Source: an uncultured Saprospiraceae bacterium (GTDB lineage Bacteria > Bacteroidota > Bacteroidia > Chitinophagales > Saprospiraceae). Taken from it: 64,000 nt of DNA. The notes under the pieces were generated by a model that was given only the letters and a program-made list of their open reading frames with translations, was not told the DNA's origin and did no database searches. Both the position numbers and the translations under genes were made by a program. The stretch is taken from the NCBI GenBank assembly GCA_937959115.1, contig CALGAW010000057.1:32717-96716 (forward strand), read 5' to 3'. Shown piece after piece: positions 28,348 through 38,585 of the stretch. Positions within the stretch are counted from its first letter, which is position 1. The number at the start of each line of letters is the position of its first letter.

Positions 28348-29199
28348 ATGAAAAATTTACTCTTCCTATTAATTTGTTTGCTTTCTTCCTGTTCAGAGCC
28401 GGTCAGAAAGAACCAATCAGCAGGAGCAATCGATGTGAAAGAGAAAAAATTCACAGCCTACAGTACAGTTCAAAACGAGTATTCAAATTTTGACTCGAAC
28501 AAAGCGATTAATAAAATTGCAACGATAGAAAATGAATATTATCAAAACTTTGAGGAAGGAACAAGCCGATATTACGGGACAGTATGGAGAGAACAAGCAG
28601 CACCTGCCCAATACCAAGAATACTTAAACAGTTTAAACCCTCAAATAGCCAAGCCAGACAGCCTGCATTGTACTCTATACGCTTACGAGGGCTTGAAATC
28701 TGGATTAACCACCGACCAATTAAGTACGTTGAAACAATTGCATAAAGAACGATGGAAATCAAGAGAAATAGCTGGTTGGAGTATTGGATATCTATTGGTT
28801 AAACATTTTGACTGGAGTGCCTATTTAATCATCAACAAAAATTCTGAGGAGTATAAACAATGTGCTACGGCATTCAAAAAAGATCAATCATACCCAGTTT
28901 GGAGGCAACCAGACATTCCCTTGAAACAAATGTACATCCTAGGAGAACAGGACTCTTTAATCAATGCGATATTAGCTAAAAATGAATTTGGATGGGGATT
29001 CAGCGAACAAGGAATTCATACCTGGATTACTCGGTATAACAAATTGAAAGAATGTAATTGGTTAGGAGCGCCATCGATGAAATACCAAGCATCTTCACAG
29101 GAAAAGCCACTGTTTATAACCACCAATTTCGATCAGTATTTTGACTATCATTCTCATGTTGTCATCTTTCCTAAGAAAAAGACTGATTTAGAAAAATAA
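28348..29199 (+). CDS. Lipoprotein of unknown function
   Basis: The 283-residue protein has a short lipoprotein signal, MKNLLFLLICLLSSC (Cys15). The body is soluble, rich in aromatic and Glu/Lys residues, with SLHCTLYAYEGLKSGLTTDQ, HWDWSAYL-like text (VKHFDWSAYLIIN) and VWRQPDIPLKQMYILGEQD. I recognise no domain. It lies 33 bp after the small membrane protein gene and converges on the oxygenase gene. Function unknown. Confidence 0.7.
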   Translation: MKNLLFLLICLLSSCSEPVRKNQSAGAIDVKEKKFTAYSTVQNEYSNFDSNKAINKIATIENEYYQNFEEGTSRYYGTVWREQAAPAQYQEYLNSLNPQIAKPDSLHCTLYAYEGLKSGLTTDQLSTLKQLHKERWKSREIAGWSIGYLLVKHFDWSAYLIINKNSEEYKQCATAFKKDQSYPVWRQPDIPLKQMYILGEQDSLINAILAKNEFGWGFSEQGIHTWITRYNKLKECNWLGAPSMKYQASSQEKPLFITTNFDQYFDYHSHVVIFPKKKTDLEK

Positions 29200-29214
29200 C
29201 TTCTGCCCAAAAAC

Positions 29215-29808
29215 TCAACTCGTCTTCAACCACCCCGTAATACTCATGCGTGGCTTATGATTCAACAACACCTCATGCTCCAGTTCACTACTCTTAAAAA
29301 ACACACACTTCCCATTCATCGGAGCAATTATTTGAGCACTGTCCTTATGATAAATGCATAGCTGACCACCATCAGCGGAACACCAATTCTCATTTAAATA
29401 AAAAATCACAGAAAAGGCTCTTTTTTGATCGTTCTTAAACTGATCCAGATGCCGTTTATACGAACTCCCTTTGTCGTAGTAAGCATAGTGGAATTCATAC
29501 CCAGTAATCCCTGCAAAGCACGTCATATTGAGGTGCTTTACGAAGGCATCAATCAGGTCAAAAAAACTGTTTTCATGAATATCATCATGCTTACGGTCGA
29601 GCCAATAAATGACATCACTCCGAATGGATTTGTTGGTGAGTAATTTGGCGTTATTCCCAATCCCGGCTTCTTTCAATTGATTGGCAAGTAGCAACGCTAG
29701 CAAATTCCCCTTCAAGTTATTAGATAAATCTTGACTCAGAAAATCATTACACAACCCTACTCTATTCTCTAAAAAAGAAGAAATAACACCCTCAAACGAT
29801 TGCTCCAC
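29215..29808 (-). CDS. 2-oxoglutarate/Fe(II)-dependent oxygenase (prolyl 4-hydroxylase type)
   Basis: The 197-residue protein shows a double-stranded beta-helix dioxygenase core: the iron-binding YKRHLDQF (His120, Asp122), the distal ELEHEVL (His178) and the 2-oxoglutarate-binding Arg187 in HKPRMSITGW. FYLNENWCSADGGQLCIY is the typical beta strand between them. Family members hydroxylate proline or other residues of proteins or small molecules; the substrate is unknown. There is no signal peptide, so it should be cytoplasmic. It is a single leftward gene with a structured spacer upstream. Confidence 0.87.
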   Translation of the reverse strand: MEQSFEGVISSFLENRVGLCNDFLSQDLSNNLKGNLLALLLANQLKEAGIGNNAKLLTNKSIRSDVIYWLDRKHDDIHENSFFDLIDAFVKHLNMTCFAGITGYEFHYAYYDKGSSYKRHLDQFKNDQKRAFSVIFYLNENWCSADGGQLCIYHKDSAQIIAPMNGKCVFFKSSELEHEVLLNHKPRMSITGWLKTS

Positions 29809-30052
29809 TATATTTACTTAAAGCTAAGTAACGATTACACGACTTGCCATCGGCACTAAACAGCATAAAACTGTCTGCTTGTAATGTTACTTCTAATTCA
29901 ACTCAAAACAAAGGAAACTCGCATTTACTTTTGTCTACCTAGCCCTAGTTACGCTTTTAAAACCAAGGAGCCGAACACCCAAAAGGTGCGTAGTATCGCC
30001 TCTATTTAGAAAAATCTCATTAACTTAAAGCCAAAGTCGCCCTAATCAAAAA
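29809..30052. other. Spacer with a long inverted repeat upstream of the oxygenase gene
   Basis: No gene is seen. AAGTAACGATTAC (29826-29838) pairs with GTAATGTTACTT (29881-29892) with one bulged base, and within the loop ACAG/CTGT can form a second stem. A CACCC-AAAA-GGTG hairpin lies near 29977-29989. These may be a leader structure of the leftward oxygenase gene or an unannotated RNA. Confidence 0.4.
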
Positions 30053-30157
30053 ATGAGTGCACAACAAATATGCCGCAACAGATTACTAGTAGCCAGTCTC
30101 CTACTCATCCTAGTCGTCACCTTGACCCCAGGCAATTCGTGCAGATTGAAACGTTAG
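30053..30157 (+). CDS. Possible 34-residue membrane or signal-peptide-like microprotein
   Basis: A short frame from ATG 30053 to TAG 30155-30157 encodes 34 residues with two Arg near the N-terminus and a hydrophobic stretch (RLLVASLLLILVVTLTPG) that ends NSCRLKR. It looks like a detached lipoprotein signal or a tiny membrane protein. No ribosome binding site is obvious and the composition alone cannot prove coding. Confidence 0.25.
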   Translation: MSAQQICRNRLLVASLLLILVVTLTPGNSCRLKR

Positions 30158-30289
30158 GAATGAAGAATGCAGAAGGGTATCCTCTTGATTTAAACGGTTC
30201 TTAAATCGATGAATCGTCTTGTTTTGTCGAAAATTTTCAACTAAAGCATAATTGTTCTGTTCTTAATAATATCTTACAGGCACAAATAA

Positions 30290-30323
30290 TCTTACAAATT
30301 GGAAATTCTTACAAATTGGAAAT
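30290..30323. repeat. Perfect 17-bp tandem duplication over the ABC ATPase start
   Basis: TCTTACAAATTGGAAAT occurs at 30290-30306 and again at 30307-30323. The second copy contains the TTG start codon (30316-30318) of the ABC ATPase gene; the first carries the same TTG in another frame. No in-frame ATG is available nearby. Confidence 0.85.
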
Positions 30324-31002
30324 ATTAAAGACAATCAATCTGACCAAGTCGTACACTTCTGCGAATCAACAACTTACCGTTCTAGACAATGTAAGTTTTG
30401 ATATTTCAGCTGGGGATACTTTTTCTATCGTTGGCCCTTCAGGAAGTGGAAAAACGACCTTACTTGGTCTTTGTGCTGGTTTGGATCGAGCATCATCTGG
30501 GAGCGTGATCCTAAATGGAATAGAGTTGGACCATCTAAACGAGGATCAGCGTGCAGCTGTTAGAAATCAGCATGTTGGATTCATCTTTCAAAACTTTCAG
30601 CTCATCCCAACACTGACCGCCCTTGAAAACGTAATGGTTCCCCTAGAACTTAGAGGGGAGACCAACATCAAAAAACAGTCGATGAGTCTTCTGGATCGTG
30701 TAGGGCTTGCAGATCGGTCGCACCACTACCCTTCTCAGCTATCTGGTGGCGAACAACAGCGCGTTTCGATTGCCCGTGCCTTCTCAAACAGACCCTCTAT
30801 TTTATTTGCAGATGAGCCTACAGGCAACCTTGATGAAGAAACTAGTCTTAAGATAGAAAAACTGCTGTTTGATATCAATAAAGAAGAAAAAACAACCCTT
30901 GTCATAGTTACTCATGATATGGGACTCGCTCAACAAACCAATCGAATCGTAAGGCTTAAAGGCGGAAAACTAATAAGCGATGAAGTATTGGTTAAATCTT
31001 AA
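30316..31002 (+). CDS. ABC transporter ATPase (LolD/MacB/YbbA type)
   Basis: The 228-residue protein starts at TTG 30316 ([13 protein letters not shown]). It has Walker [10 protein letters not shown] (40-48), Q-loop QNFQLIP, signature LSGGEQQR (142-149), Walker B ILFADEP (162-168) and H-loop VIVTHD. The closeness to the permease, 6 bp downstream, and the sequence type place it in the family 3 exporters with LolD, MacB and FtsE. With the permease it would extract or expel a lipid-linked or peptide substrate, in the YbbA-YbbP manner; the substrate is unknown. Confidence 0.93.
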   Translation: MEILKTINLTKSYTSANQQLTVLDNVSFDISAGDTFSIVGPSGSGKTTLLGLCAGLDRASSGSVILNGIELDHLNEDQRAAVRNQHVGFIFQNFQLIPTLTALENVMVPLELRGETNIKKQSMSLLDRVGLADRSHHYPSQLSGGEQQRVSIARAFSNRPSILFADEPTGNLDEETSLKIEKLLFDINKEEKTTLVIVTHDMGLAQQTNRIVRLKGGKLISDEVLVKS

Positions 31003-31008
31003 GCAACA

Positions 31009-33534
31009 ATGAGCAAACTGAGTTGGTTGATTAAAATGGCATGGCGAGACAGTCGGAAAAACAGATTACGACTCTTTCTATTCACTTCTTCCATTATAAT
31101 GGGTATCGCTGCGTTGGTTGCGATCAATTCTTTTGGTGAAAACCTTCGGAATGATGTTGGAGACCAAGCAAAAGAGTTACTTGGCTCTGACATGCGCATA
31201 GAAACTAGACGAGAAATAACTCCACTGGCACTAGAAACCATTCAGTCAATGCCTGGGGAACAGTCGATTGAGTCCAATTTCTCTTCAATGGTTTTATTCC
31301 CGAAGACAAAACAGACAAGACTCGTACAAATAAAAGCAATGTCTGGTGGCTATCCATTTTATGGAAAACTAAAGACAACGCCAGAGCAAGCAGGTAAGAC
31401 ATTCCAGGAAAATCAAGGAGCAATTGTTGATAAGGCCCTGCTCAATCAGTTTAAGAGTGTAGTAGGCGATTCTGTAAAGGTTGGACAAGTCATGTTGCCA
31501 ATTGTTGGACAATTAAATTCTATTCCTGGCAGGGCAACTGTTGCCTCTAGTGTCGCGCCTATCGTTCTAATTCCTCGATCTTTGATGGATGCCACTGGTT
31601 TGGTTCAAAAAGGAAGTCGTGTGTCTACTCGCTATCATTTCAAACTCCCACCAGACTTGAATGCAGATGACTTGATCGCAGCAAATAGAAAGCTGTTTAG
31701 AAAAGAAAAGATAAGAGCCACATCTGTTCAATCCAATCGTGAAAATACAGGCGAAGCATTTAAGAATATGAATAGCTTTTTGAATCTCGTTGCCTTCATT
31801 GCTTTATTGCTTGGGTGTATCGGTGTTGCAAGTGCTGTTCACATTTATATAAAAGGTAAGATTGAAACGGTTGCTGTCTTGCGTTGTCTTGGGGTTCAAG
31901 GCAGAGACGCTTTTATGATCTACCTCATCCAGATTTTTGTGATGGGAATCATTGGTTCTGTGCTAGGTGCTGCAATTGGTAGCATCATACAAACGACCTT
32001 CCCTGCAATCTGGTCTGAATTTTTACCAGTTGAAGCCAATTTTGAAATCTCTTGGGACTCTATTATACAAGGGATTTGTATAGGGTTAGTCATCTCTGTG
32101 CTGTTTGCATTGCTGCCTTTACTAGCTATTCGAAAAGTAAGTCCATTAAACACCCTACGGAAAGCGGAAAATACGAAGCAGGAATTCGACATCTGGCGCT
32201 ATCTTGTGCTCGTACTCATTGCACTATTTATTGTTGGTTTTGCTTGGTGGCAGATTAGAGCATTGAAAGAAGCCGTTGCCTTTACCTTATTCATTGGTTT
32301 TGCCTTTTTGGTATTAACAATTATGGGAAAGTTATTGATGATAATGGTTCGCAAATTTTTCCCAACGTCTTGGAGTTATTTGTGGAGGCAATCATTGGCA
32401 AATCTTTACCGTCCAAACAATCAAACGTTGATTTTACTGGTTTCTATCGGACTTGGAACAATGTTGATTAGCTTTCTTTACTTTACACAAAGTATGTTAT
32501 TGGATCAACTGCGGTTTTCTGATAAGGAAAGTCAGCCCAACATGATCTTGTTTGATATTCAGGATGCGCAAAAGGAAAAGCTAAAAGTAATTACTTCTGA
32601 TTTCCAAATACCAGTTCTTCAAGATGTTCCAATTGTTACAATGCGACTGACAGAATTAAATGGACGGACAAGGGAAGCCATTGAAAACGACTCAACAGTC
32701 AACCTCCCGCGCTGGGCATTTAACCGTGAAAATCGAGTAACATTTAGAGATTCCTTGATCGATTCTGAATCTATTACAAAAGGAAAATGGGAAGGCAAGT
32801 ACACTGATCAGAGCACTGCAGTGCCCGTATCACTTGAATCGGGTTATGCAGAAGCAATGAAAGTTGGCTTGGGTGATGAAATGGTCTTTAATGTACAAGG
32901 ACTACCAGTTAAAACAGTGGTGACAAGCTTACGAGGGGTAAGCTGGAATCGGATTCAAACGAATTTCATGATCGTTTTCCCAACAGGAGTGTTAGAAGAA
33001 GCCCCAAAGTTTCATGTACTTGTGTCAAGGACAACGCCTGAGACGGATATCGATGGGTTCAAGCATGCGGTGGTCTCTGAATTCCCCAATGTATCAGTCC
33101 TTGATCTAACACAGATTTTATCGATGGTCAACGATATCTTAGGTAAAGTCTCATTTGTGATTTCTTTTATGGCGTTGTTCAGTATCATCACAGGGTTATT
33201 GGTGCTAATCGGATCCGTTATTATCAGTAAATATCAGCGCATACGAGAAAGCGTATTACTCAGAACACTAGGAGCAAAGCGGAATCAGATACTAATAATC
33301 ACAGCTCTAGAATATGCTTTCCTTGGAGCGCTTGCTGCATTGACTGGAATTCTGTTGGCTATGATTGGTAGTTATGTGTCGTCTTACTTTTTGTTTCAAA
33401 TGACTTTTGTGCCGCCACTCAAGCCTGTATTATCGATTTTCTTTGGGATTACCCTTTTGACCGTCTTTGTTGGATTGAGCAATGTTCGTGGGGTGCTGGG
33501 CCAGTCGCCATTAGCTGTGCTGCGAGGTGCTTAA
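31009..33534 (+). CDS. FtsX/YbbP-type ABC permease
   Basis: The 841-residue protein has about ten predicted membrane helices: one near 20-40, a group of six between about 265 and 490, and three in the last 130 residues, with two large extracytoplasmic domains (about 45-260 and 500-710). The duplicated FtsX core is visible (AFIALLLGCIGVASAVHIY, then ISFMALFSIITGLLVLIGSV) with conserved VAVLRCLGVQGRD and SVLLRTLGAKRNQ coupling segments. The length and two-core layout match YbbP-like permeases rather than MacB. It follows the ATPase gene by 6 bp, forming one transporter. Confidence 0.9.
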   Translation: MSKLSWLIKMAWRDSRKNRLRLFLFTSSIIMGIAALVAINSFGENLRNDVGDQAKELLGSDMRIETRREITPLALETIQSMPGEQSIESNFSSMVLFPKTKQTRLVQIKAMSGGYPFYGKLKTTPEQAGKTFQENQGAIVDKALLNQFKSVVGDSVKVGQVMLPIVGQLNSIPGRATVASSVAPIVLIPRSLMDATGLVQKGSRVSTRYHFKLPPDLNADDLIAANRKLFRKEKIRATSVQSNRENTGEAFKNMNSFLNLVAFIALLLGCIGVASAVHIYIKGKIETVAVLRCLGVQGRDAFMIYLIQIFVMGIIGSVLGAAIGSIIQTTFPAIWSEFLPVEANFEISWDSIIQGICIGLVISVLFALLPLLAIRKVSPLNTLRKAENTKQEFDIWRYLVLVLIALFIVGFAWWQIRALKEAVAFTLFIGFAFLVLTIMGKLLMIMVRKFFPTSWSYLWRQSLANLYRPNNQTLILLVSIGLGTMLISFLYFTQSMLLDQLRFSDKESQPNMILFDIQDAQKEKLKVITSDFQIPVLQDVPIVTMRLTELNGRTREAIENDSTVNLPRWAFNRENRVTFRDSLIDSESITKGKWEGKYTDQSTAVPVSLESGYAEAMKVGLGDEMVFNVQGLPVKTVVTSLRGVSWNRIQTNFMIVFPTGVLEEAPKFHVLVSRTTPETDIDGFKHAVVSEFPNVSVLDLTQILSMVNDILGKVSFVISFMALFSIITGLLVLIGSVIISKYQRIRESVLLRTLGAKRNQILIITALEYAFLGALAALTGILLAMIGSYVSSYFLFQMTFVPPLKPVLSIFFGITLLTVFVGLSNVRGVLGQSPLAVLRGA

Positions 33535-33732
33535 CTAAACCTGATGCAGGCATTAGGAATTGACTTATGCCTCCAAAATACTGCAAAATTCGGGTTAAAA
33601 ATGAGATCGTTTCGGTAAGATAAATTTACTTGAATAATACATTAGAACATAACATTATGTTCAGTGTTTTTAATTCAAATAATTGCTTATATTTAGTTGA
33701 GAATGTTTACAAAAAAATAAAACTTGACATTT

Positions 33733-36174
33733 ATGAGTTATCTGATCCGAATTTTAACGCTTGGCTTAGCCTTCTTTTCGTTTCTTTCCTTAAATTTTGC
33801 CCAAACGACAATTAATCTGGCTAATCAATGTAAATGTGAGGTGATATCGGCAGCTGGCATTCCGACTCCAGGTGCTCCACAAGCAGACCCTGGCGACTTA
33901 TATGTTGATAGCACAACTGGGAGTATATATTCATTTAATGGAACAGACTGGGTAGCTGCAACTGATGCAATGGCGAATCAATTGATGGACGATGATAATG
34001 ATACAAAAGTGAATGTAGAACAAACTGTAGATGAAGATATCATACGCTTTACAATAGGAGGAGTGGGATCTGCATTTTTGAACAACAGGGCACTGCATCT
34101 TACATATCCTAGTAACAATGTGCTCATTGGGGGCGGAAATTTATTTAACATTACTACAGGAACAGATAACACAGCAGTTGGCAAAAATACACTTACAGCA
34201 ACTACAACTGGTAGTTTTAATACTGCATTTGGAAAAGAGGCCTTAGCGATCAATACGGCTGGAGCCTACAATACAGCGATAGGCTTCTCAAGTTTAGGAA
34301 TGAATACAGGAGGGAATCAGAATACTGCAGTCGGTGGATTTGCCTTACAAAACAACCTACTCGGGGTTTTTAATACCAGTATTGGTATAAATACACTTCG
34401 CGCAAATACATCAGGTAACAATAATACTGCTTTAGGAGGAAATGCATTGATTGCGAATACAACAGGAAACAATAACGTTTCAATTGGTGTGAATACATTG
34501 AATGAAAATTTGACTGGATCTCAGAACGTAGCGGTTGGACGTGGAAGTCTTTTTGCAAATTTAGCAAGCAACAATACCGCAATTGGCTACCGTGCTCTTT
34601 ATGATAATACCACAGGAACAAGTAATGTAGCTGTTGGAAGGTTTTCGTTACTTGCCAATACAACCGGAGGCACAAACGTAGCAATAGGTAGGGATGCTCT
34701 AAAATCTAATACAACAGGACCAGGTAATACTGCAGTTGGTTACGCAGCAATGTTTACAAATACGGTTGGTACTCAAAATGTAGCAATTGGCTCACGTGCG
34801 CTTTATACAAGCACTGCGTCAAGCAATACAGCCGTTGGTTTCTATGCCCTTAGGTTAAATACAACGGGTTCTAGTAATACTGCCTTGGGATCCAATACAC
34901 TAAGCAGGAATACAACAGGAATAACAAATGTGGCAGTTGGGACCAACGCACTTTCTTCTAATACAGCAGGATCTGAAAACACAGCACTGGGCGTTTCAGC
35001 ATTGGGTAACAATACTGCAAGCTTTAATACCGCAATAGGAAGAGCTACCCTTACTAGTAATACTTCTGGACAGGGCAATACTGGCACTGGACGAACTTCA
35101 TTGTTTGGCAATACCATAGGTGATTATAATACTGGAAACGGATTACAGTCGCTCTATACCAATACTACAGGCTCCTGGAATACGGCAAACGGAAGCTACT
35201 CAATGAATTTTAATACCACTGGGGACTATAATACTGCAGCTGGATTCCAATCCCTATATAGCAATTCAACGGGGTCTTGGAATACTACGAATGGAGGATT
35301 TACCTTGCGCTCCAACACTACAGGTACCTCAAATACTGCCATTGGGTTTCAGGCTCTACTAAGTAACACTGATGGCCAGAACAATAATGCCATTGGAGCG
35401 GATGCAATGTATAATAACACAACAGGTGACATTAACGTAGCCAATGGATTTCAAGCTTTGTTTGCCAATACGACAGGAAGTGGTAATGTAGCAATCGGCG
35501 ATCGGGCTATGTACGCAAATACGATAGGAAACTATAACACAGCGGTTGGTGTAGAGTCTTATTTGACTGGTGCCACGTTTACCAATGCATCAACAATTGG
35601 CTGGGGTACCACACCAGGAGGCAACAATACGGTACGTCTTGGAAATTCAAATGTGACCTCCATTGGAGGAGATGCTGGCTGGACAAATGTATCAGATCGT
35701 CGATTTAAAACCAACATACAGGAAAATGTGAAGGGGTTGGATTTTATCTCCCTACTCCGTCCTGTAACCTATCAACTAGACATGGATGCGATTGCTGAGC
35801 ACCGACAAACACCAGATCACTTGAGATTAAAAGATGCGGAGGCGGTTCGTGGTGCTCAGGTACAGAGCGGTTTTATTGCACAAGAGGTCGAGGTTGCTGC
35901 CAATTCTATTGACTTTGGTTTTAATGGTGTGGATTTACCAAAGGATGATCGTGGCAATTACGGTTTACGATATGCTGAGTTTGTAGTCCCTTTAGTAAAG
36001 GCGGTTCAGGAGCAACAAGAAGTAATTGTTGAGCAACATGAAGAGATCACAGAACAACGGGGAGAGATCGTAAAGCAACAAGGTACTATTAATGAATTGA
36101 CTGATAAAGTGGGTTCACTTGAGGAGCGTTTGCAGCAGATGGAAGCAATACTGAAGCGATTGGATAAAGAATAG
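33733..36174 (+). CDS. Trimeric fibre protein 1: head repeats plus Peptidase_S74 chaperone
   Basis: The 813-residue protein starts at ATG 33733 with signal peptide MSYLIRILTLGLAFFSFLSL, ending NFAQ. Residues about 25-135 are a domain conserved in all three paralogues (TTINLANQCKCEV, then DPGDLYVDSTTGSIYSFNG). From about 143 to 620 there are roughly 28 head repeats of about 17 residues, NTAVGxxALxxNTTGxx. The Peptidase_S74 domain starts at SDRRFK (Ser654, Lys659, the expected Ser-Lys dyad for self-cleavage) and contains LRPVTYQLDMDAIAEH and GFIAQEVE. A coiled coil ends the protein. S74 domains guide trimer folding in phage and bacterial fibres. It is the first of three tandem copies. Confidence 0.88.
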   Translation: MSYLIRILTLGLAFFSFLSLNFAQTTINLANQCKCEVISAAGIPTPGAPQADPGDLYVDSTTGSIYSFNGTDWVAATDAMANQLMDDDNDTKVNVEQTVDEDIIRFTIGGVGSAFLNNRALHLTYPSNNVLIGGGNLFNITTGTDNTAVGKNTLTATTTGSFNTAFGKEALAINTAGAYNTAIGFSSLGMNTGGNQNTAVGGFALQNNLLGVFNTSIGINTLRANTSGNNNTALGGNALIANTTGNNNVSIGVNTLNENLTGSQNVAVGRGSLFANLASNNTAIGYRALYDNTTGTSNVAVGRFSLLANTTGGTNVAIGRDALKSNTTGPGNTAVGYAAMFTNTVGTQNVAIGSRALYTSTASSNTAVGFYALRLNTTGSSNTALGSNTLSRNTTGITNVAVGTNALSSNTAGSENTALGVSALGNNTASFNTAIGRATLTSNTSGQGNTGTGRTSLFGNTIGDYNTGNGLQSLYTNTTGSWNTANGSYSMNFNTTGDYNTAAGFQSLYSNSTGSWNTTNGGFTLRSNTTGTSNTAIGFQALLSNTDGQNNNAIGADAMYNNTTGDINVANGFQALFANTTGSGNVAIGDRAMYANTIGNYNTAVGVESYLTGATFTNASTIGWGTTPGGNNTVRLGNSNVTSIGGDAGWTNVSDRRFKTNIQENVKGLDFISLLRPVTYQLDMDAIAEHRQTPDHLRLKDAEAVRGAQVQSGFIAQEVEVAANSIDFGFNGVDLPKDDRGNYGLRYAEFVVPLVKAVQEQQEVIVEQHEEITEQRGEIVKQQGTINELTDKVGSLEERLQQMEAILKRLDKE

Positions 36175-36296
36175 AATGGGACTATTCCCTTGATTGGAAA
36201 CGTTAAAAAACGGAGCTAAGCAGTAGATTGCATTTTTTTATTGCTCGTAATATTCAGGTATATTTATAGTAATTATAAATCATCCAAAAACTGAAT

Positions 36297-38414
36297 ATGT
36301 ACTATCTAATTCGAGTAGTTGTTTTCGCCTTTTTCATGTCCGCTTTTCTACCCTTCAATTTTGCTCAAACAATTCTTAATCTTGCTAACCAATGCAATTG
36401 TGAGGTATTGACAGCATCGGGAATTCCAACTCCAGGTGCACCACCAGCCAATCCAGGAAATTTGTACATCGACAATAATACGGGGAGCATCTATTCTTTT
36501 AATGGAATAGCTTGGGTAGCTGCCACGAATGCGATGGCCAATGAATTGACGGATAATGACAACGACACAAAGGTCCAAGTGGAACAAATGGTAGATGAAG
36601 ATATCATTCGATTTTCTACTGGCGGTATCGCAGCTGCTTTTATGAATAATAAAGCATTGCATTTAACCATGCCGGGTACTAATTTACTGGTTGGAGGTGG
36701 TAGCTTGTTCAATATTACTTCTGGATCAAACAATACAGCATTTGGTAAAAATTCGCTTATTGCAAGTACAACAGGAAGTTTTAATATAGCTATTGGCGGA
36801 CGTTCACTTTTAAGCAATGTTACGGGTTCAAACAATACAGCAGTTGGTGTTAATGCTCTTACAAGTAATACAACAGGTAAAAACAATACTGCAATTGGTG
36901 GACTGACAATGAACAGCAGTACTACAGGAAATGATAACATTGCAGTAGGGATCAGCGCCTTATTTCATAACCTAACAGGATCTGAAAATGTTGCTATAGG
37001 TCGCGAAAGTCTGTTTCATAATTTGGCAAACAATAACACGGCGGTTGGCAACAAAGCCTTGTTTTACAATACGACTGGTACGAATAATGTCGCCATGGGT
37101 TGGTTTGCAATGCTTGATAATACTACAGGAAACAGAAATATAGCTTTGGGGGTCAATGCCCTTAGATCTAATACAACAGCAGGAGAAAATACAGCGATTG
37201 GCTTTGGAGCGCTGTTTTCTAATACCTTAGGTGCTCAAAACATTGCAATTGGTTCCCAAGCCCTTTATCTAAATGACGCCTCTAACAATATTGCAATCGG
37301 TCATCATGCCTTGCGTAACAATACGGCAGGCTCTGAAAATTTGGCATTTGGTAGTGAGGCACTAACTTCTAATACTTTGGGATCTGAAAATACAGCAGTT
37401 GGTAGCACTGCATTGAGCAGCAACACTACGGGGTCGGGAAATACAGTCATAGGAGCTGCTGCAATGCCTAACAATGTTACAGGGTTTGGTAATACAGCCA
37501 ACGGCAATCAAGTGTTAAATAGAAATACAACAGGAGGTGGAAATACTGTAAGTGGTGGATCTGCAATGTATAGCAATACCGAAGGTTTCTTTAACTGTGT
37601 CTATGGTTTTCAAGCGATGTTTACGAATCAGAATGGCTTCTACAACAGTGCTATCGGGACCAATGCGCTTTTTAACAATACGACTGGAGATCGAAACATT
37701 GCTAACGGTTATGCGACCATGAATTTCAATTCGACTGGTGATGGCAATGTGGCAATTGGCTCTAAAGCGCTGTATGCCAATACGACTGGAAACTACAATA
37801 TTGCGATTGGTGATGATGCAAATCTCTCAGGCGTTAGCGATACCAATTCGGTTGTAATTGGTTGGGGGGCGGTTTCTGATGGAAGTAACACGGTTCGCCT
37901 TGGGAATGCAAATGTCACCTCAATTGGAGGCTTTACTGGTTGGACGGATGTTTCTGATCGACGATTTAAAACCAACGTCCAGGAAAATGTGAAGGGGTTG
38001 GCATTTGTCTCTTTACTTCGCCCTGTGACCTATCAATTAGACATGGATGCGATTGCTGAACACAAGCAGACTCCAGACAGCTTAAGACTGAAGGATGCAG
38101 AAGTTGCTCGCGGTGCGCAGGTACAGAGTGGCTTTATTGCTCAAGAGGTGGAGCTGGCAGCAAAGGAGAGTGGTTTTGACTTTAATGGAGTGGATATCCC
38201 AAAGGGCAATCGCGGTAATTATGGCTTGCGTTATGCTGAATTCGTAGTCCCTTTGGTGAAGGCAGTTCAAGAACAACAAGAGGTAATTGTTGAGCAAGAA
38301 GATACAATCCTTGTGCAGGAAACTAAAATAAACGAATTGAAGGACAAAGTAAATACGCTAGAAGAACGGTTGGACAAAATGGAGACGATGCTTGAGCGGT
38401 TGGATATCGAATAG
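36297..38414 (+). CDS. Trimeric fibre protein 2: head repeats plus Peptidase_S74 chaperone
   Basis: The 705-residue paralogue has signal peptide MYYLIRVVVFAFFMSAFLPF, ending NFAQ, the same N-terminal domain (TILNLANQCNCEVL), about 22 head repeats of 17 residues (about 146-510) and an S74 domain starting at SDRRFK (Ser553) with LRPVTYQLDMDAIAEH. The C-terminal coiled coil (VQEQQEVIVEQEDTILVQET) is shorter than in copy 1. It lies 122 bp after copy 1 and 171 bp before the signal peptide start of copy 3. The main difference among copies is repeat number, consistent with unequal exchange. Confidence 0.88.
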   Translation: MYYLIRVVVFAFFMSAFLPFNFAQTILNLANQCNCEVLTASGIPTPGAPPANPGNLYIDNNTGSIYSFNGIAWVAATNAMANELTDNDNDTKVQVEQMVDEDIIRFSTGGIAAAFMNNKALHLTMPGTNLLVGGGSLFNITSGSNNTAFGKNSLIASTTGSFNIAIGGRSLLSNVTGSNNTAVGVNALTSNTTGKNNTAIGGLTMNSSTTGNDNIAVGISALFHNLTGSENVAIGRESLFHNLANNNTAVGNKALFYNTTGTNNVAMGWFAMLDNTTGNRNIALGVNALRSNTTAGENTAIGFGALFSNTLGAQNIAIGSQALYLNDASNNIAIGHHALRNNTAGSENLAFGSEALTSNTLGSENTAVGSTALSSNTTGSGNTVIGAAAMPNNVTGFGNTANGNQVLNRNTTGGGNTVSGGSAMYSNTEGFFNCVYGFQAMFTNQNGFYNSAIGTNALFNNTTGDRNIANGYATMNFNSTGDGNVAIGSKALYANTTGNYNIAIGDDANLSGVSDTNSVVIGWGAVSDGSNTVRLGNANVTSIGGFTGWTDVSDRRFKTNVQENVKGLAFVSLLRPVTYQLDMDAIAEHKQTPDSLRLKDAEVARGAQVQSGFIAQEVELAAKESGFDFNGVDIPKGNRGNYGLRYAEFVVPLVKAVQEQQEVIVEQEDTILVQETKINELKDKVNTLEERLDKMETMLERLDIE

Positions 38415-38585
38415 ATGTTTTGTGTAGAAAATTCGCTTCAGATTTCTGCTATTAAAACCATGATTCAATCTATTTTAGAATATATAAATTGCTTAATTAT
38501 AAGTATATTAAAGTGGACATCACTAACTATTAAGTATTTTAGATTTATATTTATATATCAATCAATAACGTTACAAAATACAATT

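Noticed and set aside
33630..33815. 61-codon frame overlapping fibre gene 1
   Set aside because: It is in another frame over the signal peptide region of a clear gene, with no known product.
38415..38585. 57-residue N-terminal extension of fibre protein 3
   Set aside because: It would bury the signal peptide; the ATG at 38586 matches the starts of the two paralogues.
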